Positions 25,148 through 38,504 are shown, counted from the stretch's first letter. The stretch: 64,000 bases of DNA from Ananas comosus (GCF_001540865.1 NC_033621.1:12668276-12732275); one strand, 5' to 3'. Numbers and translations: made by a program. Notes: generated from the letters alone by a model not told the origin.

Positions 25148-25470
25148 AAAAACGTAATCATATGAATTACGCATGCAAATTCCGAAGCTTGAGAGTCATC
25201 AAATTGTTCGAATATTAAATGTTTCAAAAAAATATTTTAAACAAAGAATAGTTGAATTGAAATGGATTATACTTCAGATAAGTTTTACAAAGGGTAATCA
25301 TATGAATTACGCCACATATTAATAAAAGCGTAATCACGTGAATTATAGCACGTATTTTCATCATTCCAGGAAAAAATAATAAACGTCATACAAATTCTGA
25401 AGTTTGAGAGTCATCAAATTGTTCAAATTAAATTGTTTCAAAAGAAAATTTTGAAAAATAAAAGACCAAA
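25148..25470. repeat. Diverged direct duplication
   Basis: 'gtaatcatatgaattacg' at about 25155 recurs at about 25291. The word group 'gagagtcatcaaattgttc' at about 25190 recurs at about 25407. The two copies are about 215 bp apart. Possibly the edge of a transposon. Confidence 0.6.
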
Positions 25471-26071
25471 AGAGAAACTAACACATTGACACATATATCC
25501 GAGTACGTCCCCTATGCTTTTGAAAGTACATATGGAGGTTTTTGTATTTGTAAGTTGTTTTTGATGATAGAACATTTAATTCGATCATTGTTTTCGTTAA
25601 TTATGATCTACGTTATTAGAGTTATTAAAAAACTAAATTTTATAGTCTTTCGACATCATTTACTAAATAATCAAAGGCTCTCAAAAAAGATTGTTTTAAT
25701 GGCTGATGTGGCACGTTTGTAAGTTTAATCAGTAGAACAATTCAAATTTTATGAAATTTTAATAGAAAATTCTACTTAACATCAACAGTTAGCGAGATCA
25801 ACACTTTCAGTTTGAAATTTGATTCTTTTATCACTGTTTCTTGTAAGATTTTTATTTTCAGCCGTTCATTTTGAGGCTACTTGTTTACTAGACAGGCGAA
25901 ATTAAAAAGTTATGAAATTTAATTTTTTTAATAGTTTAATCAGCGTAGATCATGTTTAACGGAACCGATCATCAAATCAGATGTCCTTTTTTTAAAAAAA
26001 ATTTATAAGTACAGAGGTCTCTGTATTTTTTAAAATGTAGGAGCCTAATTCCATGTATTCTTCTTCTTTCT

Positions 26072-26120
<49 letters not shown>

Positions 26121-26426
26121 GCATTAACGGGATCAAAAGCGTGCATGAATGGCTACGTTTTCTCCGGCCAAACAGTAGCTTTCGAGTGATCTAAAATTTT
26201 TTGACTCTTTTGTGATATTCTTTGTCCTAATCTAGGTCCCTCGAGGACCACAATGTAAATAGACTTTTGAAATGGACAAAAGAGTAAAAAAAAAAAAAAT
26301 TAGAAGATGAAGAGGATGAAACGTAGGGGATCAACCACACAAGAGCTTGCACCGAAGCAAAGCAACAGTTCCCTCCTAACCTTCTTAGGGATAAATTTTT
26401 TTAAAAAATTTTTATATTTGTATAAC
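25471..26426. other. Intergenic DNA with a long T run
   Basis: Contains a T homopolymer of about 45 bases (26074-26118). The rest is AT-rich without a recognised feature. A 78-codon frame at 25486 has no recognisable domain. Confidence 0.5.
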
Positions 26427-26787
26427 TTAGAGTAAGAATACAAATGGATCTGAATTGGTGGAGCTCCCGCTCCGATCCGCTCCGAATGGAACGGCAAGTG
26501 AGAACAAAAAATATAAAAAAAATATAATCCGTCGTGAATCCTGCTCAAACCGCCAACTAAATGGAGCGGGAGGCGGGAGACTCTTTTTTTCCTTCAATCC
26601 GTCCCAATTCGTCAAAAATCAGTCAAAAATCCGCTCTCGTCCCGATCCGCCTCAAATGAGGCTGTAAGTGGAAGCCAAAAGTGAAATAAAAAGCAAATCG
26701 TCCAGAATCCGTCCTGCGACGGTAAGAAATGGAGCGGGAGGTGGGGGAGTCCTCCCGCTCTTGAATCCGTCCCGTTTGCATCCCTAA
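26427..26787. mobile_element. GC-richer MITE-like element
   Basis: The left end 'ttagagtaagaatacaaat' and the right end 'cgtttgcatccctaa' are approximate inverted repeats. The interior has repeated 'ggagcgggaggngggag' and 'ccgtccc' words. Open frames inside are not protein-like. Confidence 0.5.
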
Positions 26788-27540
26788 TTTACAGTTTAAT
26801 ATAAGATATTAAATTAATATGAAATATCCATTTTGCCCCTAAATAACTCTAAGTGGCTAAAATATGGTACTATATTTAATATTATATATTATGCACTCTC
26901 TTTCCTATCAGGGCTTGGAGAAATGATATCAGAGTTCGATCTATGACAGGCTCCTAACTTTTATATATTTTTTTTCTGATTTAATTTAAGTCGATAATTT
27001 AGGTCCATCAAAATGTCTCAAGCCCAAACACAATAAACTAATATATAATTTGCAAAAAAATAATATTTATTTTGAGAGATAAAAAAATAATAATTTTAAT
27101 GTTATATATCTGATGCTTTTTTTCTTGTCTGAGCTCAGTATTTTCACTCTGATGTTACGATGAATTATGTGAAATAATGGTTTATTTCTAAAAGGTTAAC
27201 TACAGAATATGGTAATGTTTGATAATTAAATTTATAGGTTTGGAATTGAAAAAAGGTTGATTTTTAGAATAGTTTGCTTATCTTTTTGTGCCTACTTTCA
27301 TGTTAAAATAAAAAAATAAAAATAATTTTTATGAAAAAAATATTTTTTTATTTTAAAAAATAATGTTCATTGATAAGGATAACAACGTGGCGGGGACGAA
27401 GAGCCCATTCAAATCCCCATCCCTTCGTTGTATCAGGGCCCACATCCCTGTTAATTATGATATATGATATTACTACAAATAGATAATAATTAAATATTAT
27501 TTAACAAGCATCCTGTATAAAAAAATTATCTGGGTTAATC
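26788..27540. other. Intergenic DNA, no gene seen
   Basis: AT-rich. The last 11 bases (27530-27540) are the left target duplication of the next element. Confidence 0.5.
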
Positions 27541-27791
27541 GAGTTCGGCTACTGTACTTTTATGAGTACCGGTTCTTTTGTATTCAAAAGTTTTCGACCG
27601 TTAGATCTACTTTTTTGATCATTTACATCCGTTTGATCATACTATTCAACCAACAACCCATTCAACCCTAGGGGACCACTACTATCCTAACCGGGGATCA
27701 CTATCATCCTAACCGCACATCTCTTCATCTAACGATCGAAAATTTATAAGTATAAAAAGCTTTATACTTATAAGAGTATAGTAGTTCTAGC
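27541..27791. mobile_element. 251-bp MITE with a perfect 11-bp target duplication
   Basis: Flanked on both sides by 'ctgggttaatc' (27530-27540 and 27792-27802). Inverted ends: 'gttcggctactgtact' on the left and 'agtatagtagttctagc' on the right. The core contains 'atactattcaaccaac', 'ccctaggg' and 'cgcacatctctt'. It is noncoding. A long duplication fits the Mutator superfamily better than Tourist or mariner types. Confidence 0.85.
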
Positions 27792-27802
27792 CTGGGTTAA
27801 TC

Positions 27803-28912
27803 ATACGTGACTAAATAAAAAGTATATTAAAGGTATTAAGATTAGCATTCTAAATTTACTATTAAATGAAGAACAATATAATAACATATTATTATTTATT
27901 ATTCAAGATGTCTTAAAATTAATAAATTTTAATAGCATATATTATAAGGTGTATTTTAAACCACTTGATCACTACTAAATAAGTATATTAAATTTCAAAT
28001 TTTAATTTATAAATGGTTCACGTGTCATAGATCATATTAAATAGCAAAGATCATCGAATCAGATGAGCTCTTTTCAAAAGCGACGCAGAATTATTAAAGA
28101 TTAGATTTCTTTTTTCAAAAAAATATTATAGCTCAATTTGAACATACTAGTATAAAACTTAATAATAAAAAACAGAGTCCAACAAATCCTAAAACTATTT
28201 TATTTTATTTTTCTTTTGCATCTCGTCGAGGCCAAATAATAAGTAGTGTAGGGTATGCCATAAATAAGCATCTTGTATTCTTGTGGGACAAAGCATATAT
28301 GTCACCACATATAACTTATTTGGAATATTAAATATGATGATCATCTCAATTGATTATTAGGGCCAATTTTCCAACTGCGTTTCAATTATTATATTCATTT
28401 TTTTTCTTTTTTATCAAATTATTTCTCTTTTATTTAGGCACTATTTGTTTTCAAAACATAAGAAAAAAAAATTCAGATCTCAAGTTTTAAATGTACTACG
28501 AACTTCAAATGTTTGGTTTGCTGTAAAAAAAAATGTCAAGTTTTTCTATATTTTTTTTTAAATAACTTCGCCCTAAGTGTATCTGAATTAACTTTTACGT
28601 TCATGTGCAGAATTAAAATTTTGTAATTCTAACTAAAATTTGTTCACTTATTAGTTCAATTTGCTTGTGATGTAACTAGTTAAGAGCGGCACGATGCAGC
28701 GAGTGTGAGAATTTTACGGTAATAATATTTGGTAGGGTTTTATTATTTTTATAAAAGGGCATGCGCAAGAACAATATTTTAAACATCAAGTCTATCAATG
28801 ATTCGAAAATATTATTAGGTCAAAAGTTACTGGTTGAACCAGCGACACCAGCATGATATTATAAATATTTATTCATTACTTTTTATTTTACGATATATAT
28901 ATATATATATAT
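27803..28912. other. Intergenic DNA, no gene seen
   Basis: AT-rich, ending in a TA microsatellite at about 28893-28912. No coding exon was recognised. Confidence 0.5.
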
Positions 28913-29139
28913 AGAACTAGGCTGGAATATTATTAATAACACCAATGACTTGGTGGTATTAAATTTTCTATTCTTAGATTAAAAGATGTGCGGTTAGGAT
29001 GATGTGGGCTCTCTAGGATTGAGTGGGTGGTTAGTTGAATAATACAATCGAACGGATAAATGATAAAAGAGGTAAATCTAACGGCAGAAAACTTGATAGC
29101 ATCAAATGATTCGTGCTATCGATAGTATCCCAGCCGGAC
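28913..29139. mobile_element. MITE of the 27541 family, inverted, inside a (TA)n tract
   Basis: Starts 'gaactaggctggaatatt' and ends 'gatagtatcccagccggac', with the family core in reverse ('agatgtgcggttaggatgat'). TA repeats lie on both sides, and a single N (29140) sits at the right edge. Confidence 0.8.
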
Positions 29140-29140
29140 N

Positions 29141-29871
29141 ATATATATATATATTATTCTAATATTATACTTATTATAAAATACTAATGTCTAGACTAAA
29201 TAAGTAAATATATAAGTTTTAAGTTTTACTTTTTATAAGATTAATCTGTGCTAAGTTAATTTTAAGTCGTTGAATTTTTATATAATTTACATTAAAAAAA
29301 AAATTGACTGGTTCGATTAGAACTGGTCCAGTTCATCGGCTCAAACAGATTAGTACAATTTCTGGACTGATTCAATTCAAATGATAGAAACAAATTGCTT
29401 TACATATTCAGTTCGACTCGATTTTTAAATTATTAGGAAACGATAGTACCGCGTGGGCACGAGGGCACCGTCAAATCTTCTTTTCTTTTTTTTTTTTCTA
29501 TTTTTTTCCTACTCTCACCTAATTTTCACTTCTTTCAAAATAAACAACAACAACTCATTAATTATCTCAGGAAGCAGTACTTGCATGGTACAAAGAACCA
29601 ATCTTTTTTGTGTAAGCACACACTCTCTGTAGCTCCTCTCCATTTTGTTTTGGGCAATGAATTCATTTCCAGAACTGCTAATGTGGGGGCAATCTAAATA
29701 TTATTGGGGAATCCTTAAATAGTATCCATCTCCACCTCTTGTTTAAATATTTTTTCCTTATCACATCAATGTATCAATCAGTTTAATGTTTTATCTTAGA
29801 GTCCATTGATGTGACCACCTCATAATTCAAAAAAGAACTTATGCAGCAGCTGCTCAACGACGCCTCGTTAA
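29141..29871. other. Intergenic DNA, no gene seen
   Basis: AT-rich sequence. Nothing was recognised on either strand. Confidence 0.5.
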
Positions 29872-30218
29872 GCTACCGTTTGGTTCGGGGTTAAGGAAAA
29901 ACTAGTTATTACAGAGATAGGATTAAGTTTAGGGTTAAGGTGGGGTTAAAATATTTTTGTGTTTGGTTGGGGTTGGAGTTAGTCCAGAATAGTAAAAAAT
30001 AGTGTTTGGTTGGAGTAGGTGGAATAAGAAGGATAGTGGATTATTATAAATAAAAAATAGTGTTTGGTTGGAATTTGGTGGGATTAGGTGAGATTAGCTA
30101 ACCCGGGATAACCCATTTTAGGCGGGATTAGCTAATCCCACCCGTTTATAGAAGTATTTGGGGATAAAATGGGGGTTAAGGGGTTATTCCACCCCTTAAC
30201 ACCCAACCAAACGGAGGC
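29872..30218. mobile_element. 'GTTTGGTTnGGGG' family MITE, copy 3 (inverted relative to copies 1 and 2)
   Basis: Left end 'gctaccgtttggttcgggg', right end 'acccaaccaaacggaggc'. At 347 bp it is almost the same length as copy 1. Confidence 0.85.
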
Positions 30219-30359
30219 TAGGAAACTCTGGTCCAACGTTATATGTCATTTTTATCTCGATCCAAGAATTATAATTTTTCATTCTAGAATTTAAAAATTT
30301 GTACCCAATAAATTATTAAATGGAGGTAAAATTAACATATGAGAGCAGATCGAGAGTTT

Positions 30360-30770
30360 GAAAAAAAAAGTTAATTTCATATAGGTCTCTACAAATATAG
30401 TGAATTATAAATATATTTCTACAACTTTTTTAATATACGTATTTAGTATATTTTCAAATATATCCAAATGATTGTTACCGTTAAATCACTATTTGTTTTA
30501 TAAGTGAAATAATCTTTTTGCCATTACAAATATGTCTCTCTAAAAATTAAAACGGTTAATTAAAGAAGGATACAAAAGTCAATTTACCTTTTAAATATTT
30601 AATCTATGGTTAATTAAATTTTTCTAACAGATTTTAACGGTAGGGACATATTTGAAAACAATAGGACTTTTGTGAGGAACAATATATGAAAGTTGAACTT
30701 TATAGGAATATATTTGTAATTCATTATGTTTGTAGGGACGTGTATATAACTAACCTTTGAAAAAAAAGAG
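30360..30770. mobile_element. AT-rich foldback element, uninterrupted copy
   Basis: Left end 'gttaatttcatataggtc', right end 'catatataactaacc'-like ('acgtgtatataactaac'). It matches the two elements interrupted by MITEs in the PME introns, and so shows their original uninterrupted form. Confidence 0.6.
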
Positions 30771-31836
30771 AGATAAACTCTAAATAGAATTAAAATTTTA
30801 TCAAATCTAAAATTTTTATTATTTTTTAATGAATAAAACCATAAAAATTAACTGCTAATAATTGATAAACTATCAAAGTTAATAAACTTAAGAAAAACTA
30901 CTTAAAACGATGCAAACTAGAAGAATTAATAGTTAAAAAAAAAAAGGGAAAATTCAGTACAAGAGAGTAAAAGTGGAGGGATTTATTTTAATATGCACTA
31001 TGGTTGAGGTGGTTTTCATATAATTTTTTATCAACCCAGATCTGAAATAATATCCCATGATTATATTCTCTCCTTTTTTATTTTAATAGATTATACTGTA
31101 ATTAGGATCACCACTAATCCTTTATTACTAAAATATACGTGGCAAAATAATATTCCACCTTAAATTATGATCTGTTCTACTAAATAAACGTGGCAAAATA
31201 ATATTCCACGTTAAATTATAATTTGTTCGTGGTCCCTTTACATGAACCGGACTCTGACTCTCATGTGCGCATAAGATTGTACAAAATTTGCTATTATATA
31301 TCGACTCTGCATCTACAATCACAAGACATCAAGTAAAGTAAATATTTTTTGGAGGAAGCAAATGTTTTATAGATCCCGTGCGCAAGAAAATCCTAAGACG
31401 CTTTATCTGATAATTAATTTAGAGATTAAATGCATTTCAAATGCTGACTCAGTCTGATAATTAATTTTTTATGTTCCAACTTACTTCAAATATGTCTCTA
31501 GAGTTAAATTTTATTAGCAATAGCTATTATCTCTATAAAATTACTATTTTACCCTTTCAAATATACTCTTCTACCATCATCGACTTTTTTTATTTGCCCT
31601 TAAGTTAGGGGAACAAAAAATATTTTATTTTTTGGTCTTTTCAAATATATCTTTTTATCATCACCAACATTTCTTATTTATCTTTAAGATGAATTTTAAT
31701 TTTTTTAACTCGGATAGATATTTAACTTACGTATAACCCAAGTTAACTTGGGTTAACTTAACGCGTGTTAACTGTAAGAATATTTTGGAATAACAAACGT
31801 ATGAGGGATATATTAAAAAAAATAAAATAAAATAAA
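30771..31836. other. Intergenic DNA with a short tandem duplication
   Basis: At 31134-31221 a unit of about 53 bp ('acgtggcaaaataatattcc...') occurs twice. The remainder is AT-rich and featureless. Confidence 0.6.
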
Positions 31837-32493
31837 GACTAAATTACAGAAAACCCCCTTGTAATAACCCGTTTTTTCACTTTCCCTCCCTGACATTTAA
31901 AAATCTACACTTTGCCCCCCTGTAAAATAAAAAATATGCACTTCATCCCCTGCCGTTAAGGTTCCGTCAGGGTTCCGTTAAAAAATATTTTTTTATGCTG
32001 AAAATACCCCTCCGCCATCTCCCTGTTGCTTCGACTCCCTCCGGCTAGCCACCTCACCGCCGCCTCGCCGCCTCGCCGCCTAGCTGCCTCGCCGTCCTCC
32101 ACTGCCTTGCCCTCACCCACATCCCCTTTGCCGTCCTCCGCCGCCTCGCCTTCGCCTTCTTTGCCCTTCTCTTACTGTCGCCCATCTTGGTTTTCTCCTA
32201 CTGTCGCCGAAATCGAGGGCGGCGAGGGTGCAGGAGGAGAAGGGGAGCAGGTGGAGAAGGAAACGGAGAGAAATCGCGGCCGATTGGGATGGGAATCGCG
32301 GCCGAACGAAGGGGCGGCTGAGAAAGATGGGGAAGAAGACGACAATGGCGAGGGGCAAAATGGTCATTTTATACACCGTAACCCCCCTATGAACATTTTG
32401 CATTTTATAGGGGGGCAAAGCGTAGGTTTTTAAATGTCAGGGGGGGAAAGTGAAAAAACAGGTTATTACAGGGGGGTTTTCTGTAATTTAGCC
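31837..32493. mobile_element. Mutator-like element with GC-rich core (Pack-MULE-like), copy A
   Basis: Flanked by a perfect 9-bp duplication 'taaaataaa' (31828-31836 and 32494-32502). Terminal inverted repeats of roughly 105-115 bp begin 'gactaaattacagaaaacc' and end 'ggttttctgtaatttagcc'. The core (about 32010-32340) is GC-rich, unlike everything around it, and carries a 135-codon open frame on + plus an antisense one. Neither resembles a known protein to me. No transposase is encoded. Related copies: 50207-50855 and 55397-56053. Confidence 0.85.
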
Positions 32494-32502
32494 TAAAATA
32501 AA

Positions 32503-35500
32503 ATATTTTGGAAATTTTAAAGAGTTATATAAACAGTTATTTTATTTTTTTTTTAAGTGGGAGGGTACTGTTCAATGTAGACTAAGTCAAAAACACTACC
32601 TGGATCCTGCTGTGGTAGGTCTCATTCAATTGCTTCAGATTGGTTTTGACAGTTTTGGCAATTTCCACACATCCTTTGAAAGTTTCAGGCATGATTGTGA
32701 CATAAGATTGTGGATTTGTAGAAATGTTATTAATTGGTTACTTACACTGTACTCAAAAATATTATTACAGGTACCTGTTTTGCACATGTCGCAGTTTATA
32801 AGTAATCAACTTAAAAAGAAAATTTAAATACACAAGTTTGGACAAACAATTCGAATTCAAAGTTCAAATTGGATGAAAGACATCTAAGCCCACCTTATAC
32901 AATCTTTTTATAACGGGCACCGACGAAAACTAAAAAACAAATAAAAAATAAGAAAGAAAGAAAAATAAAACATATAGATGTACTATGAAACCCAGCAAGC
33001 AAGAAAATTGAATAACTCGCGAGTGGATCATTGTATCTGGGGGTTATATGGGTGTGAATAAAATTTATCCATAAATTTTTGAATAGTAATCATTCTTATC
33101 CGTACCTGTTCGCGGATTGGTGGGCGGCTATACGTACGGAATACCCACGAAATACTAGTTTTAAAATTCTTTCTCTATGTTCTTATACATTAAAACACAA
33201 ATAACATATATATTATTTTTAAAAGATCCAAGCATAACCTATTATTTAAAACATCATAGCATACAAATACAACAGATAATAAGAAAAAGAGTGACATTAG
33301 AGAAAATTAGTGATAGGGTTTTAATGACGGGCAAAACAAAATTAAGAAATTATATATACGGGTACCAGCGGGTTGCGCAAAATATTCACAATTTTACGAG
33401 TATCCGTTCATCTTATCTATAATTTTTTTGAGTAAAAAAAATTAGTATCCATATCCACAAATGTTTGGGTAAGGTCATCAAAAACCACTCTCCTGTAGTG
33501 ATTTTAGGGTTACAGGATCCAAAGTTATTGTAGAACAAAAATCTGAATATCACCTTAAAAATTTGTCTCAAAAATATGAGATTTAATTTGATTTAAATTC
33601 AAATCCTTTTAAGAAACGTGGCTTCGAAGCTTCTTCCAACAGGCTTAAACTAAACGGAATGGATATAGATTTGAATTGATAATAACATGTTAGAAAAAAT
33701 ATCTAACACGCATGCTATGAATCGATCGATTTTCGATATTTTTCAAAATTAAGTCATTATCGTGTTGGTTGATAATAAATGGTTTGCATTAATTGATCAT
33801 TAAGAAAGTAATTTTTGATGTGATGTTAGACTCCCTGAACCTTCTAAGAAATTTTTCAAAATTGTGTTAGGAATTGTATGAAATTAAATATAGGGTGACA
33901 CATAAAAAGAACCCAAATATGTTGATGTATGTTAAAACTCATGTACACAATTGTTCTACTATTGTTTTTTCTATAACATATATATTTATACTTTTTTAAA
34001 CAAGAGTTTCTAATATAGAACACATTATGAGCTTGGATAATCCATGGTTATAAATATAGCTAGAATAATATGAAAAGAAATTATTTTTTGTGATTGTAAA
34101 TTGATTGTAAAATTAAACCGAGTTTAGCGACAAATTAATATTCTTTTCCCAAAGTCTATTTATAAAATTAAACTTGATAAATTAACCTCTTCTCTCGCTA
34201 GAAGCTCGTATTTGACTCGAAACTAAACCAGTTGTTAGAGCTCAGCTCAGTAATAATCGAGCGGAGCTTGAGCTTAATTAGCTTAGCTTAACTTAACGTG
34301 CTAATTAAGTATAATAATCCGTCATATCCATTTTTTATGTGAGTGGATGAGTATAACATTCTCGGACTATTTTTTATCTGATCGATCTTTCGGATAACAT
34401 ATTCTACGTATACATTTGACGACCAATTATGATTCTTGTTTGAAAAGAAAGAAAAAGAATGTTCATTATTAGTGTTGGAATAATTTGAAGCACACTAATT
34501 AACTAATGTCTTAAGAACAAAGCACACAGTAAGTGAAAGATAATGGCTAAACTTATAAATGAAATAAAATGTTTTTAATGCTTTGTCATCATAAATAGAG
34601 TTTAAACCTGTGAACACAAAAGTACTTCCATACATAAAATGGATAAACTAATTAATAACACAAACAAACAATAGGCTTTAATTAATATGCTATATATATG
34701 AGCATGTAATAAATGTGCCAGTTTTGATCATTGAAAATGGAACAGATATAACCAAGAGAAACGTGTGAAACTCTTATACGTCGAAAATGCAACTACACCA
34801 AATTTAGGGTGTAAATTTTCCGCTACACAAATCGATCAAAATGATTCGACAATTCCGAACACTATGCCTAACATTGACTAGATTCTCGCTTATCCATGGT
34901 CAGCGAAAAATGGAATTAATGTGACTGTTTATTTCTATTTGCTTATCATACGAAATAGTTTGTCGCGAAAATTTTCTAAAATTTTTGGACTGATCGAGAA
35001 ACTGATATTGTGGTTGAGTGAACTAAAAAGATCGATCTAAAATGTGGAAAAAAATGAATCTGAAGTGAGCCAATGCTGAGTTGATCCAAACACAGAATTA
35101 AATTTGATTTTGATGTAAAGTGGTCCATGAACCCTGATGTGGGGAATGGCAAAACCTCTACTTGTTGCTTGTAGATGTGAACTGCTTCGACATTTATTGT
35201 TGTTATCAGGACAACTAGGAAGATGTGGACATGTTTAATTAGTTTAGAGAGAGAGAGAGAGAGAGAGATTTGAAGGGAAAGAAGAGAGAGAAATGGCTAT
35301 AGAGGTAGTGCAAAGGATGTATGAGTGAGAAAGGGCTCCGCTCCATTTGTTAAATATAAAAATATATAAACATCGTTCTCTAATATTTTAAGCTTTTAAG
35401 AGTACAACGGTTGTTTCATATGGTATCAGAGCAGAACATTATTAATTTTCTCCCGCTTAAACTTTTAGAGTACAACGATTATTTCATACCATTAAAATGG

Positions 35501-38206
35501 TTTATTATACATAGAGAGTTAAAGGCCATTTTGAAGGTCACCTAATCAACTAACCTTAGACATGGTGAATGCATGTGAGGTACAATTTGATTCCTTGAGT
35601 ACTATAGAGAGCGAGAGAGAGAGAGAAAGAGAGAGACTTTGAAGGGTGCACACGCAAAAATAAAGGAGTACTCTAACTTACATAAAAAAGCATTACGTAT
35701 ATTATTCACCAGTAACTTAAGCCTTTTAAAAAAAAAGTTGCTTCATATGTTATCGAAGTAGGAGATATATTGAGTTCTATATAGTTTGAATCTTATTTTA
35801 GACTTATCAAACTGTTGAATATAATATATTAAAACACTAGTTCTTTCACCGAATTGATGTCGAAAACTCAATCTCAGCCGCTGAGTTGCTTTATTTATGT
35901 TGTGGTTTTGAATCTTTTCTTTCACTATTTGTGGCACCATCTTATTGCGCGCTTTTTTTATTTAAGATATTTTATATGTGGCTTAAAATGATCCTTCCAA
36001 TTTATTGTACATCAGCGAGAGAGAGACCCATATATTAAACTTATCTAAAAGTGGCTTTTGAGAGATAAGAGGGTTAAAAAAGAGAGGAAAAGGGGGTCAA
36101 TTTAAATCAAAGACTAAGACATGTTATTAGGTTTATATATATAATTAGATTCCCCTTGAAAATTACATCATGGGATTAGGATTAGGATTAGGGATTAGTT
36201 ACATCATATCAACCTAAAAGTTGGAGAAAAAGAAAAAAAGGGGAAACTTTTTCTACTTGTATTTGGAATTTTATCTAATTAGTCAAAGCTTTTACCAAAA
36301 GCCACCAACACTTTACCTAATTGTGTAACTTGTTTTGGACAATGTGAGACAAGTACCTCTTTGTATTGTATTGTATCCCGTTACGCGGTCGGTCCTTCAT
36401 AGATTTCGATAGATTGTACTGTATAAATCAATCGTTAGCTGCACGTAATGCGTGTTGTAATATAACAAGGACATTTTGAAAAAACAAATTCAATGAGTTA
36501 TTGCGAGTACCTAATGCGTTTGTACATCTGTTGCACCATTCTCTATTAGCTAGCTATAGCTCTGTTCGTCAAACATGTCAATCCTCGTGTCTGGACTCGA
36601 AATTTATTGATAGGCTTAAAACGTGAACTTAAATTAGGAACTCAACGGAATTGAAACTCATAATCTCGTGCTCTAATATTATGTTGAATAATAAAAAATA
36701 GCTATAGCTCCAGAAACCAAAAATATTATAAAACGATAATTTTAATATTTATATTCCATACAAAACCAACACGAGCAATTTGGGAAAAAAAAAACAGTGC
36801 AAGTTTTTTTTTTTTCTATGGATCTTGTACCCTGCATTATTGAACAACATTTGTCTCGATGTATAAAACGATCCAAACAGTGAGTGACACATAAAACTTT
36901 TGCATGTGATTGTGTCTAATTTTAGATGCCCTTGTGAATGCATGGCTCTTACTCAATTATTACTCCTTTATCATTTATACACATATTTATGAAATCCCCA
37001 ATACATCATGTACAAGAGGCTCAGTGCTATAGATGACATAAAAATGTTTCCTTTTTTATAAACTTTATGCCAAATAAAGTTTGAGTAAACTTAAATTGTT
37101 TTTTTGAGAGATAGGTAGCACGCTACGCGCTTTGTTTATTTCATTTAGAAATAAACTTAGCTAGAAATATAAATCAACTAGGATTCGAGCTTGGGTCTCG
37201 GGTAATCCATGTATGACTCATTGTATAATGACACAATTATAGTTCTATTGGGACCCTTTAATATGTATGGTGGATAATTAAATAGTTTCTATTAATGGAG
37301 ATGCTATGTTATGCACAAAGAGGTATATAGTGGAATAAATTTATAAGCAATAATTAACATTTATTATTATAATTAATCACAAGCATTTGCTTTTTTGTTG
37401 GTGTATGGTACTAATTCCATAACACGCTTTGCTCATGACTTTTATTAGCTTCTTTATCTGAAATCTTCTTCTTCTTCTTCTTCTTCTATTTTTCTTTCCC
37501 TCAAAGCCTCTCTTCTCATTGCATGAATTCTCATTCACACTTGCTTTTTTCACATCAACTTTAGTAATAAATTAATATTTATTATGTTCACATGGAATCT
37601 ATTACATCTCGTCAAGTTTAGTCAATAAATAGTAATCAAATTTAATGAATTAAATTTGAATATATGCAATGTATATGTAAAATTTTTCAAAACAATTGTA
37701 ACTCCTCTGAAGCATTCGCATATTGGGAATCAGATAAACCACGTATATAGTAATAACAAGAAAGATAAATAACAATGGTAGCGAGTAGAATGCACATAAA
37801 ATACAGATTATTTGTATGCCATATTATCTGAAAGGGTGAATTAAAATATTCTTTTTAAGGAAGTAGAAGATCACTTTTCAAATGGCTTTGATGTAACCTT
37901 CATGATAGAAAAGAGAGTTACAATTCATGGTGGTGGGGCCATGCATGGTTTAAAATAACAGTTGATGCTCCCCCCATGTCCATGAACTAGTAATGCTGGA
38001 AATCCATGACATTACTTGCTAACCACCACCTTCACAAGATTGATTTCTTTTTTTTGTTTTCTTTTTATTATTGTTATAATAATATGTCTCATCACAAGAT
38101 TAGCAGGTCAGGTTCCTAAAGCAAAGCTGTAAAGGGTTTGTTGCTTTTTGCCCACCTTATTCATGTATCAGCTTGAAAGGCCAGTACTCCATTATTGAAG
38201 GATTTA
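32503..38206. other. Gene-free AT-rich block
   Basis: No coding exon was recognised on either strand. Minor items: a possible MITE at about 33045-33470 ('tatccgtacctgttcgcgg'); GA microsatellites at 35252-35270 and 35609-35635; 'tggtatcagagc' at about 35421, which matches the usual Copia primer site, with degenerate flanking copies of 'tacaacg.ttatttcata' at 35403, 35470 and 35730; and a CTT run at 37469-37486. Confidence 0.5.
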
Positions 38207-38428
38207 GGGGTGTGTTTGGTACGGCGGAGCTCGATTCCGTGTTCATCTAGGGCAAAGTCGTGAGATCGCGCCGTACGCAAACTCGCCGTCCTGTGAGACG
38301 GGTTTGTGCATGTGGGCCATGAAAGTCCCACGAAACTTGACCTCTGCGATTCCGTCTGAACGCTCGCGAACTCCAGTTATGGGAACTCGACGACTTCGAC
38401 CCAGACTACGATCAAAACAGACACACCC
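38207..38428. mobile_element. GC-rich Tourist-like MITE, 222 bp, TTA target duplication
   Basis: Flanked by TTA (38204-38206 and 38429-38431). The left end 'ggggtgtgtttggt' and the right end 'aacagacacaccc' are inverted. The interior is GC-rich with many CG dinucleotides, unusual for this AT-rich block. It is noncoding. Confidence 0.75.
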
Positions 38429-38504
38429 TTAGCCCAAAATTATGCCGAATTTATCTAGTAAATGGATTGAATTGTATGACCTAAACTAAACTTCAGCTGG
38501 ATCC

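Noticed and set aside
32026..32433. 135-codon frame in the GC-rich element core as a gene
   Set aside because: Low-complexity Ala/Pro/Ser translation running into the terminal repeat. Kept only as possible captured sequence, not a gene.
35400..35780. Copia element from 'tggtatcagagc'
   Set aside because: The primer-site word is good, but no LTR pair or coding region could be found. Degenerate repeats nearby leave the class open.
36173..36200. Interstitial telomere-like 'ggattaggattaggg'
   Set aside because: Only about three units, and not the plant TTTAGGG unit.
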